From: an uncultured Flavobacteriales bacterium | GTDB taxonomy: Bacteria > Bacteroidota > Bacteroidia > Flavobacteriales > Crocinitomicaceae | Direction: 5' to 3' | DNA length: 64,000 bases | Assembly (NCBI GenBank): GCA_946480085.1 | Contig: CAMLHZ010000013.1 | Coordinates: forward strand, 42,131-106,130 | Part shown: one piece after another, positions 1-8,097 of the stretch | Layout: each line of letters begins with the position of its first letter | How positions within the stretch are numbered: the stretch's first letter is position 1 | The notes under the pieces: generated by a model | The model's input: the letters and a program-made list of their open reading frames with translations, nothing else | Told to the model about the DNA's origin: nothing | The model's database searches: none | Position numbers and translations under genes: made by a program

Positions 1-522
1 GATAATTACTGCCGCAAAAATGATGATCAAAGGATCGCCGTGAGCTTCATGACGAATATCGTTTGTCATACCAACTGCTGAGATAACTGAATCAAAACTG
101 AAAATGAAATCGATCATTACGATTTGCATAACCACTGCACTCAAGCGTGTTTTCTTCTTTTTAGAACCATGCTCTTCACCTCCTCTAACACTGGAACTCA
201 TTTCACCAACCGACTTGTAGATCAGAAACAAACCACCAATAAGAAGAACCAAGCTATGACCTGTAAATCCTTGTCCGTAAATCGTGAACAACGGATGTTT
301 ATCTAAAGTCATGATCCATGAAACAATGGACAATAGAACAATTCGAATGATCAAAGCAAGGCTCAATCCCAAAATACGTGCTTTACGCTGATCTTGCTTA
401 ACAAGTTTATCGGTAATGATTGAAATGAAAATGATATTGTCGATACCGAGCACAATCTCTAAAAGAGTTAATACTACTAAATAAAAGATTCCGACACCGG
501 TCGTTAAAATATGAAAATCCAC
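1..522 (-). CDS. TerC family integral membrane protein (3' end outside window)
   Basis: The reading frame runs from a GTG at 522 to the window edge (174 codons), so the C-terminus is missing. It is a membrane protein of the TerC family, whose members export metal ions such as manganese or confer tellurite resistance. The early segment LEIVLGIDNIIFISII, with an acidic residue inside a hydrophobic helix, and the later DFIFSFDSVISAVGMT repeat of that pattern are the family hallmarks. A basic loop (GSKKKKTR) separates the two halves. GTG is chosen because an in-frame TAG lies three codons upstream and no ATG precedes the first helix. No manganese (yybP-ykoY) riboswitch was recognised upstream. 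Substrate is not deducible. Confidence 0.88.
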   Translation of the reverse strand, partial: MDFHILTTGVGIFYLVVLTLLEIVLGIDNIIFISIITDKLVKQDQRKARILGLSLALIIRIVLLSIVSWIMTLDKHPLFTIYGQGFTGHSLVLLIGGLFLIYKSVGEMSSSVRGGEEHGSKKKKTRLSAVVMQIVMIDFIFSFDSVISAVGMTNDIRHEAHGDPLIIIFAAVII

Positions 523-957
523 TAATTTCTAATTTTGGACAAAGTTAATAGCGGTAGACAAAAAACAATGCGTTTTAAGGATTATTGACAAGAATAATTC
601 ATATACACCGTTCCAAAATGAACCAAAAGTTAATTTTTCTGCAATTCCTTTTTTATTTCATTGAGATTCCTTTAATTTGGAATACAAAACCTGATACCTG
701 TTTAGACGGGTTTCAAACCAATAGAGAGAGCTTGATCTGTTTTTCGTAGTAGTTTTTACAGTTCAGGCTCTTTTTTATTTCACATTCTCCTTGTAGTTCA
801 TCTAAATTTTGCCACGAATGCACGAATGACGACTTTGTCGTCTGGCTCACCTACCGGTCTCGCATTCAAGAAAAATAAAACTCTTCTTTGTTAACTAAAA
901 CTTCTCAGCTCTACGGGAAATAAAAGAAACATCGGTTATAGGATGTAACTTGTATCT
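523..957. other. Intergenic region with a possible plus-strand hairpin-terminated transcript
   Basis: No convincing protein gene is present on either strand in these 435 bases between the start of the TerC gene and the end of menD. On the plus strand, AGAGCTTGATCTG (727-739) can pair with CAGTTCAGGCTCT (759-771), with a wobble and a mismatch, and is followed by TTTTTT. This looks like an intrinsic terminator although no plus-strand gene precedes it, so a small RNA could end here. No good TAnnTTTG promoter was found; TTAATTTG at 672-679 is a near miss. The right part holds the 19-nt repeat described separately. Confidence 0.4.
844..863. repeat. Interspersed repeat, copy 1 (GCTCACCTACCGGTCTCGC)
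   Basis: A 19-nt sequence that recurs exactly at 7972-7990. Both copies are in gaps between genes and both sit beside low-complexity 'cacgaatgcacgaat' or 'cacagatgcacagat' type sequence. No function is evident. Confidence 0.7.
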
Positions 958-2643
958 TTATTTTCGAGCCAGATTCTCGAAGTAAGACTTTAAGATGGCG
1001 CTGTTCTGAATTCCTATTGTGTGGACTTCCAACACTTTGGCTTTTTTATCTGAAATATTCAAGAATTGTTGAAGTTCCAGTTCCAACTCGTTTTGGTTGG
1101 AGGCTGAAGAATAAGCAACATTAAATCCTTCACAGATCTTCTGTGCATTGTAATTATGCTCTGCAACAAAAATCTTTGACAATTGATTGGTGGAAGATGG
1201 CCCGGGAATAATATTGAAAATATCACCACCACCATTGTTCACGATAATCACTCTCAGGTTTTCAGGAACATGTGCATTCCACAGTGCATTTGAATCGTAG
1301 AAGAACGACAGATCGCCAGTAACTAAAACATGTAATGAATTAGAATCAATTATTGCGGCACCTGCAGCGGTTGAGGTACAACCATCAATTCCGCTTGTTC
1401 CGCGATTACAATAAACCTCTCCCTTGAACAAATTTGGAAACAGCAATCCATAGCGAACCATTGAACTATTGGAAAAATGAAGCTTCGAAGGTGAAGTTAT
1501 CGACTTCATGATTGTTTCGACCACTTTGAAATCCGAAAACGATATTACTTCAGCGTATTTATGATGTTTAACAAGCATTTCCGCTTTTGCATCAGACCAC
1601 AATTTACCAAAAGCGCTCATTTCGGCTTGAGAAGTTGTTTCATGGAAGAAATTCAGGAAGTCCTGTAATTCAATATCAAGTGAAATTCGTAAACCCTGAA
1701 AAACATCTGCAAAAGCAAATTGCTGGTCAACTGCAATAACGGTCGCACCAGAATCGCGAAGGTACTTTTTGATTCGTTTTGAAATAATTGTCCCGCCAAC
1801 CTGAATTACTAAATCTGGTTTATATGCAGGATCTGAACCTACAATTGCCAAAACAGAATCGATTGGTTCAATTACATTCTCTGCATGCAGGTTACTGGTA
1901 TGTTCAACCAAAATGGCCACTTTTTCTTCTTCAGCAAGTTGAATAAGTAAGTTATCAATCTCAGGGTTCTTGTCTTTTTGTCCAACAACCACCATGCATT
2001 TTTTTGATCTCTTAACCTGTTCGGAAATTTCCAACTTAGCAATATTGCTAAGTTGTTTTTTTGGAGGGAATTGCTTCACCAAAACCGTATCGTAACTACC
2101 ATTCGTTTCCACTTGCTCGTATAACGGTTCTGTAAATGGTATGTTGATATGAACCGGACCTTTCTTAAATTCGGCTTTCTGCAACAATTCAGAAATCCTC
2201 AGCTGTGCCTGCCACTTTTTATCGGAATTGAAGAACTGAACCAAATGGTAGAAATCAAGCACGTGTGTTCCAAAAGCGTTTTGCTGACGAATGGTTTGTC
2301 CATCACCATGATCTATCCATTCTGTTGGTCGATCTGCAGTTAGAACCACCAATGGAATTTGCTGATAAAATGCCTCAACAACAGCTGGAAAGTAATTCAA
2401 TGGAGCTGAGCCCGAAGTACAAGCAATGGCAACGGGTTTCTTAAGCTGCTGCGCCATTCCAATGGCATAAAAAGCTGCACTTCGTTCATCTGTAATGACA
2501 AAAACAGTAAAGAAAGGATCTTCGTCAAACGCAATGGTCAAAGGTGCATTTCTTGATCCCGGAGAAAGTACAATGTGTGTAATATTGGATTGTTTCATCA
2601 ACTCCACCAAGAGTTGCACTTCTTCTTTAGCGCTTGTAATCAT
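958..2643 (-). CDS. menD: 2-succinyl-5-enolpyruvyl-6-hydroxy-3-cyclohexene-1-carboxylate synthase MenD
   Basis: MenD (561 aa, normal family length) is a cytoplasmic thiamine-diphosphate enzyme that condenses isochorismate with 2-oxoglutarate, committing isochorismate to menaquinone. The N-terminal VLSPGSRNAPLTIAF (about residues 25-39) and the glutamate-containing TDERSAAFYAIGMA belong to the ThDP-binding half. The C-terminal GDLSFFYDSNALW and IVNNGGGDIF match the metal/diphosphate-binding loop. The isochorismate synthase and a hotdog thioesterase lie upstream on the same strand, consistent with a menaquinone operon, but a four-helix-bundle gene inside an inverted repeat now lies between. Other men genes are not in the window. 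Confidence 0.95.
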   Translation of the reverse strand: MITSAKEEVQLLVELMKQSNITHIVLSPGSRNAPLTIAFDEDPFFTVFVITDERSAAFYAIGMAQQLKKPVAIACTSGSAPLNYFPAVVEAFYQQIPLVVLTADRPTEWIDHGDGQTIRQQNAFGTHVLDFYHLVQFFNSDKKWQAQLRISELLQKAEFKKGPVHINIPFTEPLYEQVETNGSYDTVLVKQFPPKKQLSNIAKLEISEQVKRSKKCMVVVGQKDKNPEIDNLLIQLAEEEKVAILVEHTSNLHAENVIEPIDSVLAIVGSDPAYKPDLVIQVGGTIISKRIKKYLRDSGATVIAVDQQFAFADVFQGLRISLDIELQDFLNFFHETTSQAEMSAFGKLWSDAKAEMLVKHHKYAEVISFSDFKVVETIMKSITSPSKLHFSNSSMVRYGLLFPNLFKGEVYCNRGTSGIDGCTSTAAGAAIIDSNSLHVLVTGDLSFFYDSNALWNAHVPENLRVIIVNNGGGDIFNIIPGPSSTNQLSKIFVAEHNYNAQKICEGFNVAYSSASNQNELELELQQFLNISDKKAKVLEVHTIGIQNSAILKSYFENLARK

Positions 2644-2679
2644 GATCTAAAGTTAGGAATTGAAACTAGAATAACTCAA

Positions 2680-3188
2680 ATGTTAAATGCTAAAATGTTA
2701 AAATGCCAAAATCAGAAATTACGCTCTAGAAGGGTTTGCTTTAGCTTTAACCAGTATCGAACTTATAATTCTCATTATTTCATTTGCTTCCTTAATCAAC
2801 TCATCAATACCGTCGATTTCTACATCGATGAAATTTTTCATAAGCTCTAACCAATAAATAGTTTCATCACATTCCTTTTGAGAAAGAGTCAGCTTATAAA
2901 TGAAGTCTTTTTTACTTATTGCATTTTTTCCCTCTCTCAAATTAGCACCAACGGAGGTTGAAGATCGAGACAATTGTTTCGTGAGGATATACTCTTTATG
3001 CTTTTCAGCAACTTCTTTGCACATTCTTAATGTCTGTAGAGCAAAGAAAAATGCTCTTGTGTGTATTTCGTAATGTTTCATAACTAGTCGTTTTCCTATT
3101 TAAGTTAGTGAAAAACATCATTTGAAAGTCACATTTTACAGAAAACACACAGATTCATTTAACATTTTGACATTAAATCATTTAACAT
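2680..3188. repeat. Inverted repeat bracketing a four-helix-bundle gene (unit 1)
   Basis: The arm 2680-2705 (ATGTTAAATG...AAAATG) matches the reverse complement of 3163-3188 at 22 of 26 positions by hand alignment. The four-helix-bundle gene (2719-3081) lies between the arms, so the 509-bp unit could fold as a stem with the gene in the loop. The arms are A/T-rich and low in complexity, so chance similarity is a concern, but the second such gene in this window (51053-51412) has the same arrangement with a stronger stem. Confidence 0.6.
2719..3081 (-). CDS. Four-helix bundle protein (23S rRNA intervening-sequence protein family)
   Basis: A 120-aa all-helical protein of the family first known from intervening sequences in bacterial 23S rRNA. 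The diagnostic core is LSRSSTSVGANLREGKNAISKKDF (about residues 38-61), corresponding to the family pattern of SI..NI.EG followed by a charged helix, then a Glu-rich helix with ECDETIYWLELM. No catalytic residues or membrane segments are visible; family members are thought to form pentameric bundles and may bind nucleic acid, but the cellular role is unknown. It interrupts the menaquinone gene run and is framed by inverted repeats. It is a divergent subtype compared with the second copy at 51053-51412. Confidence 0.85.
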   Translation of the reverse strand: MKHYEIHTRAFFFALQTLRMCKEVAEKHKEYILTKQLSRSSTSVGANLREGKNAISKKDFIYKLTLSQKECDETIYWLELMKNFIDVEIDGIDELIKEANEIMRIISSILVKAKANPSRA

Positions 3189-3206
3189 CTTTTTGGCATT
3201 TAAACT

Positions 3207-4172
3207 TTACTTAAACACCTTCAACAACGTATTCGCCTTATGCTCTGTTTCTTCCCACTCTTTTTCGGGAATGGAATCTTTTGTATAACCACCACCAACA
3301 TACAGATAAGCTGCATTTTCAAAGAGTTGAGCACAACGAAGATTCACATATAATTCTGTTCGTTCTTTACTTACCCAGCCAAACATTCCCGCGTACATTT
3401 CACGTTCATGCATTTCTCTGGAAAGCAATAGATCTAATGAGGCAATTCTCGGAGTTCCACAAACTGCAGGTGTTGGATGCAGATCCAAAGCGAAATTCCA
3501 TGCTTTTTGAGGTTCACCTTGAGCTGAAATTGGAGTGTATAGATGTTTTACCGGTCCGGCAATTTTCTCTCGAGTCTCTTCAATTTCAATATCAGCTGCA
3601 TCAGAACGCTTTAATGCTTCAACAACTGCATCAATAACATATTGATGTTCGAGCATTTCTTTTTCCTCCCAAGCTTCTTGAGTTGTTGAACTTCTGGTTC
3701 CGGCTAGTGCCATGGTATTCCATTGATCGTCTACCGTATTTAACAACAACTCTGGAGTTGCGCCAAACCAGGTCCCAAAAAGCTTAGAACTCACCAAATA
3801 ACAACACGCATTCGGATACATTTCACAAGCACGATTGAAAGCCGAAATTGCATCTTTACTATCAAACTGATGTTTCTTAACTCTGCTGTAAACGGCTTTA
3901 TCGACACCCATAACTGGAAAACCATTGAGCAAAGCATTAGCCTCCAGAATATAATCACGCGGCGAAATAACGTACGGTTCGTTTTCCTTGAAATGGAATT
4001 CGAAATCGGCTTTTTCAGCTAAATCAGAAAGTTCTAGTGCGTATATTCTCGAGTGCGTAAAATCTGAAAAGACAAAGCCTTCGAAATGGTGTGCAACTGT
4101 TACCTGTTTAAACTCACCCCTAAAATGTTGAACGGGTTTACCGGGCAATCGTATGATCAGATGTTCACTCAT
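3207..4172 (-). CDS. menF: Isochorismate synthase (chorismate-binding enzyme, MenF/EntC family)
   Basis: A 321-aa chorismate-utilising enzyme that would convert chorismate to isochorismate for MenD. Conserved blocks include MALAGTRSS (substrate-binding), HLYTPI, HPTPAVCGTPR (about residues 232-242), REMYAGMFGWV, LYVNLRCAQLF and VGGGYTKDSIPEKEWEETEHKA; the final glutamates are the usual magnesium ligands. It is shorter at the N-terminus than enterobacterial MenF, as is common in Bacteroidota. Its ATG overlaps the stop of the upstream thioesterase gene in an ATGA junction (4169-4172), indicating translational coupling. Context with menD makes isochorismate synthase more likely than anthranilate or salicylate synthase. 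Confidence 0.9.
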   Translation of the reverse strand: MSEHLIIRLPGKPVQHFRGEFKQVTVAHHFEGFVFSDFTHSRIYALELSDLAEKADFEFHFKENEPYVISPRDYILEANALLNGFPVMGVDKAVYSRVKKHQFDSKDAISAFNRACEMYPNACCYLVSSKLFGTWFGATPELLLNTVDDQWNTMALAGTRSSTTQEAWEEKEMLEHQYVIDAVVEALKRSDAADIEIEETREKIAGPVKHLYTPISAQGEPQKAWNFALDLHPTPAVCGTPRIASLDLLLSREMHEREMYAGMFGWVSKERTELYVNLRCAQLFENAAYLYVGGGYTKDSIPEKEWEETEHKANTLLKVFK

Positions 4173-4600
4173 TTTACCGGAACAACCATGATTGTTAATC
4201 TACCAGTACAAACCAACGCATTTGTGGTTTGATCAAAAATATCCACCTGCCAAAGATGCGTTCGTTTTCCAGCATGAACAATTTTCCCAATTGCTCTCAC
4301 AGAGCCGCTCTTCACTCCACCAACATGATTTGCATTGATCTCAATTCCAACAGGAGCTTCTTTCGACAAATCTAAAAGCAAAGTTGAACCCATGGAACCA
4401 ATTGACTCGATCAAAGCAGCACTTGCACCACCATGTAATAATCCCATTGGCTGGTGAGTTCTGTGATCTACGGGCATAGTTGCAATAACATAATCATCGC
4501 CAACTTCTACACATTCAATCCCCAATTGCTCCATGAGCGTGTTCTTATTGAACGCGTTCAATTTTTCAATCGGTACTGCTTTCAGTTTTGGTTTGTTCAT
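4169..4600 (-). CDS. menI: Hotdog-fold acyl-CoA thioesterase, probable DHNA-CoA thioesterase
   Basis: A 143-aa PaaI-type hotdog thioesterase. The helix region HGGASAALIESIGS (about residues 56-69) carries the conserved His-Gly-Gly and the catalytic acidic residue, followed by VGIEINANHVGG and a C-terminal GRLTIMVV strand. Its position as the first gene of a unit with isochorismate synthase and menD supports hydrolysis of 1,4-dihydroxy-2-naphthoyl-CoA in menaquinone synthesis; that substrate is inferred from neighbours, not from the sequence alone. It overlaps the next gene by four bases. The upstream gap to the convergent secreted-protein gene is short. Confidence 0.85.
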   Translation of the reverse strand: MNKPKLKAVPIEKLNAFNKNTLMEQLGIECVEVGDDYVIATMPVDHRTHQPMGLLHGGASAALIESIGSMGSTLLLDLSKEAPVGIEINANHVGGVKSGSVRAIGKIVHAGKRTHLWQVDIFDQTTNALVCTGRLTIMVVPVK

Positions 4601-4655
4601 GGTACAAAATTACAAAAGTGAGGCTTTGATAGCGCAATTATTGTGATTCTGTGTT

Positions 4656-5720
4656 CTAAAACGATGCACTTCGAAAAAGTAAGAGAATCAAATTCTCATG
4701 AAACAGTCGTTGTGATCGATCAGTATAAACAATATGCGATTGCGCCTTGGTAAGCGAAGCTCCAGCATCAGTAGGTTGACCATGATAATACTGGTAAACG
4801 GCCAAATTATGAAACGCCACGGATGTTAAAGAGGCTGAATCTTTATATTGGGTTAAATCGCGTGCAACTTGAGCTTTAAAAATCTTTTCCATCAAAGGAA
4901 GTCTCGGATCATCCAAGGACCTTCCCGGAGTATTAATCCATGAATCCAAGGCATACACGGCACTGTTCCAATCGTCGAACTGTTTGCCTTTTACAGAAAT
5001 CACAAAAACCGGAACCTTTGTTTTGGTAAAGAAATACTTATTATTCAGTACACGTGCTCCTCGCTCAAGATGCTCTATAAGAACCTCGTTTTTCTTTTTT
5101 TCTAAGGTGAGATCATGGTCTTTCTTTGCAACGTCTTGACTTATACTGGATCGACCTTCCAACACCAACTCTTCCTGAATAACTATTTGCTCAACTCTAT
5201 ATCCAGTTGAATCATACAATTCGATCTGCGTATAAATAGGAGTTGTGCCTGTATAAGAATATGACCTTGTTGTGGTTCGTCTTGAACTTGAAGTATTGTT
5301 GGCGTACCTTGATCTAGCGTTTTGGGATGCCGTTTTTTTAGAATCAAAATCATTACCCAGACTGGTTTCCTTGCCAGTTGGAAGATACCGCTTTTCATTC
5401 GCTGGAGAAGCAAGCAAGGATTTCTTGCCATCAATGGAACCCAAAGTTGTACTATATACAAGAATCAAATCTGCTTCATTTCTATTACTAACTAATGTAT
5501 AATGGCTTAGATCCAACTGAGAACTAATTACCGTTTTAAATACAGAATCAGCAGCGATGAACACTTTCTTCGCATTCCAATATGTTTGATTCATCGGCTG
5601 GAAACGGAAAACAGTAGAATCCACCAATTGATAGTTGATTTTTTGAGCATGACACAACTGAGCAAAACCGAGCACAAGAAAAAGTGCAAAACAGTTGTTT
5701 TTTAATCGGGTGGTTTTCAT
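4656..5720 (-). CDS. Exported protein of unknown function, paralogue of upstream gene
   Basis: A 354-aa protein with a clear signal peptide (basic start MKTTRLKNN, hydrophobic core, CHAQ cleavage at about residue 25). It shares its plan with the protein encoded just upstream (5731-6711): a mature start describing N-terminal beta-rich region, a middle with 'IYTQIELYDSTGYRVEQ' strands, a charged helix containing 'LERGARVLNNKYFFTKTKVPVFV' that parallels 'YDKIANEYLFTQHTVFLYSIG' in the neighbour, and a C-terminal helical repeat region resembling TPR (LAVYQYYHGQPTDAGASLTKAQ). The two genes are 10 bases apart and probably co-transcribed. No enzyme motif is visible. I do not recognise the family; periplasm or outer membrane is likely. 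Confidence 0.75.
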   Translation of the reverse strand: MKTTRLKNNCFALFLVLGFAQLCHAQKINYQLVDSTVFRFQPMNQTYWNAKKVFIAADSVFKTVISSQLDLSHYTLVSNRNEADLILVYSTTLGSIDGKKSLLASPANEKRYLPTGKETSLGNDFDSKKTASQNARSRYANNTSSSRRTTTRSYSYTGTTPIYTQIELYDSTGYRVEQIVIQEELVLEGRSSISQDVAKKDHDLTLEKKKNEVLIEHLERGARVLNNKYFFTKTKVPVFVISVKGKQFDDWNSAVYALDSWINTPGRSLDDPRLPLMEKIFKAQVARDLTQYKDSASLTSVAFHNLAVYQYYHGQPTDAGASLTKAQSHIVYTDRSQRLFHENLILLLFRSASF

Positions 5721-5730
5721 GATTCAGATA

Positions 5731-6711
5731 TTAATTGAACACTTTTCGTTGTTTCAATAAAGATAATGCATTTTTCATTCCTTCCTGACTGTGATGAATC
5801 CTTGGATCCAATTCTTCTGATTTCAATATATACTCTTCCGCTTTTCGGTAGTTGTTTAATGTGAACTCCTGACAGGCTCTTGCATAATAACAAACAGCCG
5901 CAATTTCCTTGTCGACACGTGCTTTCTTACTTTCAGGCTCAAACTCTATCAATGCTGCATCATAAAGTTTATTGGCTTCAATTACATCAGAAGAAGACAT
6001 ATCTGACGGATTCGACCCCAACCATTTCTTCATGTATTCGGCAGCCATGTTCATATCCGAATAATCCATTTTACGTGATTTCACTCCAATACTGTAGAGG
6101 AAAACGGTATGCTGTGTGAACAAATACTCATTCGCAATTTTGTCGTAAGCTTCTCTTGTCAACTTCTCAAGCGATTCAAATGTTTTCTTTCTTCGGGTTT
6201 CATTGTAATCGTCGTAAGCACGTTGGTAACTGATAGTAGAAGTCCCAGAAACATTCAATCTTTCCTTTGCCGTATTTGTTGAGATTCTGGTTCCATTTGC
6301 CAAATACAGGTTCAGCTCAAAACGCACCTCTTCTTCGCTATCGTACTTATACGTTGTTGTTGTAACCGTATTTCCTTGTTTGTCAGTGCTCGTACTCTGG
6401 GTTGAAGTTGCAGTTGCATTCTTTTTCCACACACGATATACTTCACTTGTAAAGTACATGTCAGAAGTTTCAATTCCTGACTGAATGGTATAAATTCCGG
6501 TATTGATCTGGTTGGTAATGAAATGCGAGGTACTTTGTCCATCAACGATTTTAGGAACAACGTAGATTCGCGTTAAACCAATATAATCGGTATTAATCGG
6601 TGGAATATTCAACACTTTAGACGACGCTAAATCCGGTTTCAAATTTTGAGCCTGAAGAAAGTTCAAACTAAAAAAAGAAAGCAATACAATCAGGTAGACC
6701 TTAGAATTCAT
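5731..6711 (-). CDS. Exported protein with C-terminal TPR-like repeat
   Basis: A 326-aa protein with an N-terminal signal peptide (hydrophobic YLIVLLSFFSLNF, cleavage after LQAQ). The central part is beta-rich with a Ser/Thr-rich linker (TSTQSTSTDKQGNT) and strands typical of periplasmic domains. The C-terminal 60 residues (CYYARACQEFTLNNYRKAEE, ILKSEELDPRIHHSQEG) resemble one or two tetratricopeptide repeats. It is first in a two-gene unit with the paralogous gene 4656-5720. The gap to 6830 is about 120 bases and divergent, so a promoter for both directions should lie there. Function unknown. Confidence 0.75.
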   Translation of the reverse strand: MNSKVYLIVLLSFFSLNFLQAQNLKPDLASSKVLNIPPINTDYIGLTRIYVVPKIVDGQSTSHFITNQINTGIYTIQSGIETSDMYFTSEVYRVWKKNATATSTQSTSTDKQGNTVTTTTYKYDSEEEVRFELNLYLANGTRISTNTAKERLNVSGTSTISYQRAYDDYNETRRKKTFESLEKLTREAYDKIANEYLFTQHTVFLYSIGVKSRKMDYSDMNMAAEYMKKWLGSNPSDMSSSDVIEANKLYDAALIEFEPESKKARVDKEIAAVCYYARACQEFTLNNYRKAEEYILKSEELDPRIHHSQEGMKNALSLLKQRKVFN

Positions 6712-6829
6712 AATCGTGAGTTTAACGTTTAAATCTGTAATAAAACCCGTTTAATCAAAAAGTAAACCAAAATAAGATTTTCCCTGAACTTAAAATGTGA
6801 AGAGTAGTATATTCACAAAAATCTGAAGG

Positions 6830-7921
6830 ATGAAACCGATAATGACACTTCCATGCAAGAACAAACATTCAGACATGGACAAAAAGGAGAAAGGCTATCA
6901 TTGCAAAAGCTGTGATCACGTTTTGACCGATTTCAGAAATTCCAGCAATGAAGAAATTCAGAAAAAACTACGCTCAACTCCCGGAAAAACCTGTGGCATT
7001 TTCTATCCAAGTCAATTTGAATATAAGGTTTCTCAGGTTCAGGTTCCTGTCTTTCGCGCTGTGGGATTATCACTTCTTGGGATTCTTGGTTTTCTTGGTC
7101 CGGTGATTACTTCATGCGAAAGTACTCCAACAGCAACAGAGCATAAGCAAAATGCTTTCAACTTATTGAAGTTTCCAATGCATGTTAAAGGAACGGTAAA
7201 CGATGAAAAAACAGGAAAGCCTCTTCCCTATTTCAAAGTTGAAATTCTACAACATGGAAAATTGATTAAAACAGTAAAAACGGATGGAAAAGGTAATTTC
7301 GACGTTGTTATTTATGAAAAGGATCTGGACGAAGAAGTCTTCAATTTAGCCATTGGTGGAAACGGTTTTGAAAACGACACCATCAAATCCAATATCACCA
7401 AATTCCGGAACAAGAAAGTTAAACTCACCATTAAGGCGGAAGCGCTCGCAGAGGTGCATACGGTTGGTATGCCACCACCTAAGACTGTTAGTGTAAACTG
7501 CACAACTATTGAAGGGGAAATGATGCCGCCACCTGTTGAGGGAATCTACAAAATTGATCCGATTGATCCGCCACAGGAAATCTTAGAAAAACCGGATGAC
7601 GTTATCGTCGGAACTATGATAGGAACAGAAGCTGAGTTCCCAGGCGGGCAAGAAGGATTACGACAATTTCTATCCAAAAACCTTGTATATCCGTCAGATG
7701 CATTGGCAAATCGTATAGGCGGAAGAGTATATCTCCAATTCAAAATTCAGGAAGACGGAAGCATTTCAAATGTAAAGGTAAAACGAGGAATTCCGGATTG
7801 CCGGGAATGTGATGATGAGGCTGTTCGTGTAATCAAATCCATGCCGAAATGGAAACCAGCTGAGAACAACGGAAAACCTGTATCTAGCACGTATAATTTA
7901 CCGATTAGATTTAATCCTTAA
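6830..7921 (+). CDS. TonB-C domain protein with N-terminal Cys motif and carboxypeptidase-regulatory-like domain
   Basis: A 363-aa predicted inner-membrane protein. Residues 1-45 hold a cytoplasmic Cys-rich motif (PCKNKHSDM and GYHCKSCDHVLTDF), often seen ahead of such proteins in Bacteroidota. A single membrane helix follows (AVGLSLLGILGFLGPVI, about residues 79-95). A carboxypeptidase-regulatory-like beta domain starts at KGTVNDEKTGKPLPYFKVEI (about 122-141). The C-terminal 95 residues are a TonB-C fold (EFPGGQEGLRQFLSKN, YPSDALANRIGGRVY, VIKSMPKWKPA). An unusual CxxC (DCRECDDEA) sits just before the domain's DEA helix, shared with the genes at 52552 and 53281. It may transmit energy to an outer-membrane receptor, but no receptor gene is adjacent. 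Confidence 0.85.
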   Translation: MKPIMTLPCKNKHSDMDKKEKGYHCKSCDHVLTDFRNSSNEEIQKKLRSTPGKTCGIFYPSQFEYKVSQVQVPVFRAVGLSLLGILGFLGPVITSCESTPTATEHKQNAFNLLKFPMHVKGTVNDEKTGKPLPYFKVEILQHGKLIKTVKTDGKGNFDVVIYEKDLDEEVFNLAIGGNGFENDTIKSNITKFRNKKVKLTIKAEALAEVHTVGMPPPKTVSVNCTTIEGEMMPPPVEGIYKIDPIDPPQEILEKPDDVIVGTMIGTEAEFPGGQEGLRQFLSKNLVYPSDALANRIGGRVYLQFKIQEDGSISNVKVKRGIPDCRECDDEAVRVIKSMPKWKPAENNGKPVSSTYNLPIRFNP

Positions 7922-7948
7922 AAGATTCCTAAAAAAACTCTCAAAACA

Positions 7949-8037
7949 TCCCACAGATGCACAGATAAAATGCTCACCTACCGGTCTCGCTTAATTGGCG
8001 TCTGGTAAGCGCCAACAAAATCTGTGCATCTGTGGGA
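7949..8037. repeat. Perfect 18-bp inverted repeat enclosing repeat copy 2
   Basis: TCCCACAGATGCACAGAT (7949-7966) is exactly complementary to 8020-8037. The 53-nt loop contains the second exact copy of the 19-nt repeat GCTCACCTACCGGTCTCGC (7972-7990) and a smaller hairpin, TTGGCG/CGCCAA. It lies between convergent genes and could help terminate the upstream TonB-C gene, though no T run follows. Confidence 0.75.
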
Positions 8038-8058
8038 AGAATTCAATAAAATTTAGGC

Positions 8059-8087
8059 AAAAAAAACGTCCACCATTGGTGGACGTT
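8059..8087 (-). terminator. Intrinsic terminator of lon
   Basis: AAACGTCCACCA and TGGTGGACGTTT form a 12-bp hairpin with almost no loop. On the minus strand it is followed by a run of T (the A run at 8060-8066). It sits directly after the lon stop codon. Confidence 0.85.
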
Positions 8088-8097
8088 TCCGCTTCTA

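Noticed and set aside
523..780. Manganese (yybP-ykoY) riboswitch upstream of the TerC gene
   Set aside because: The region was read on the minus strand and the conserved purine-rich loops of that riboswitch were not found.
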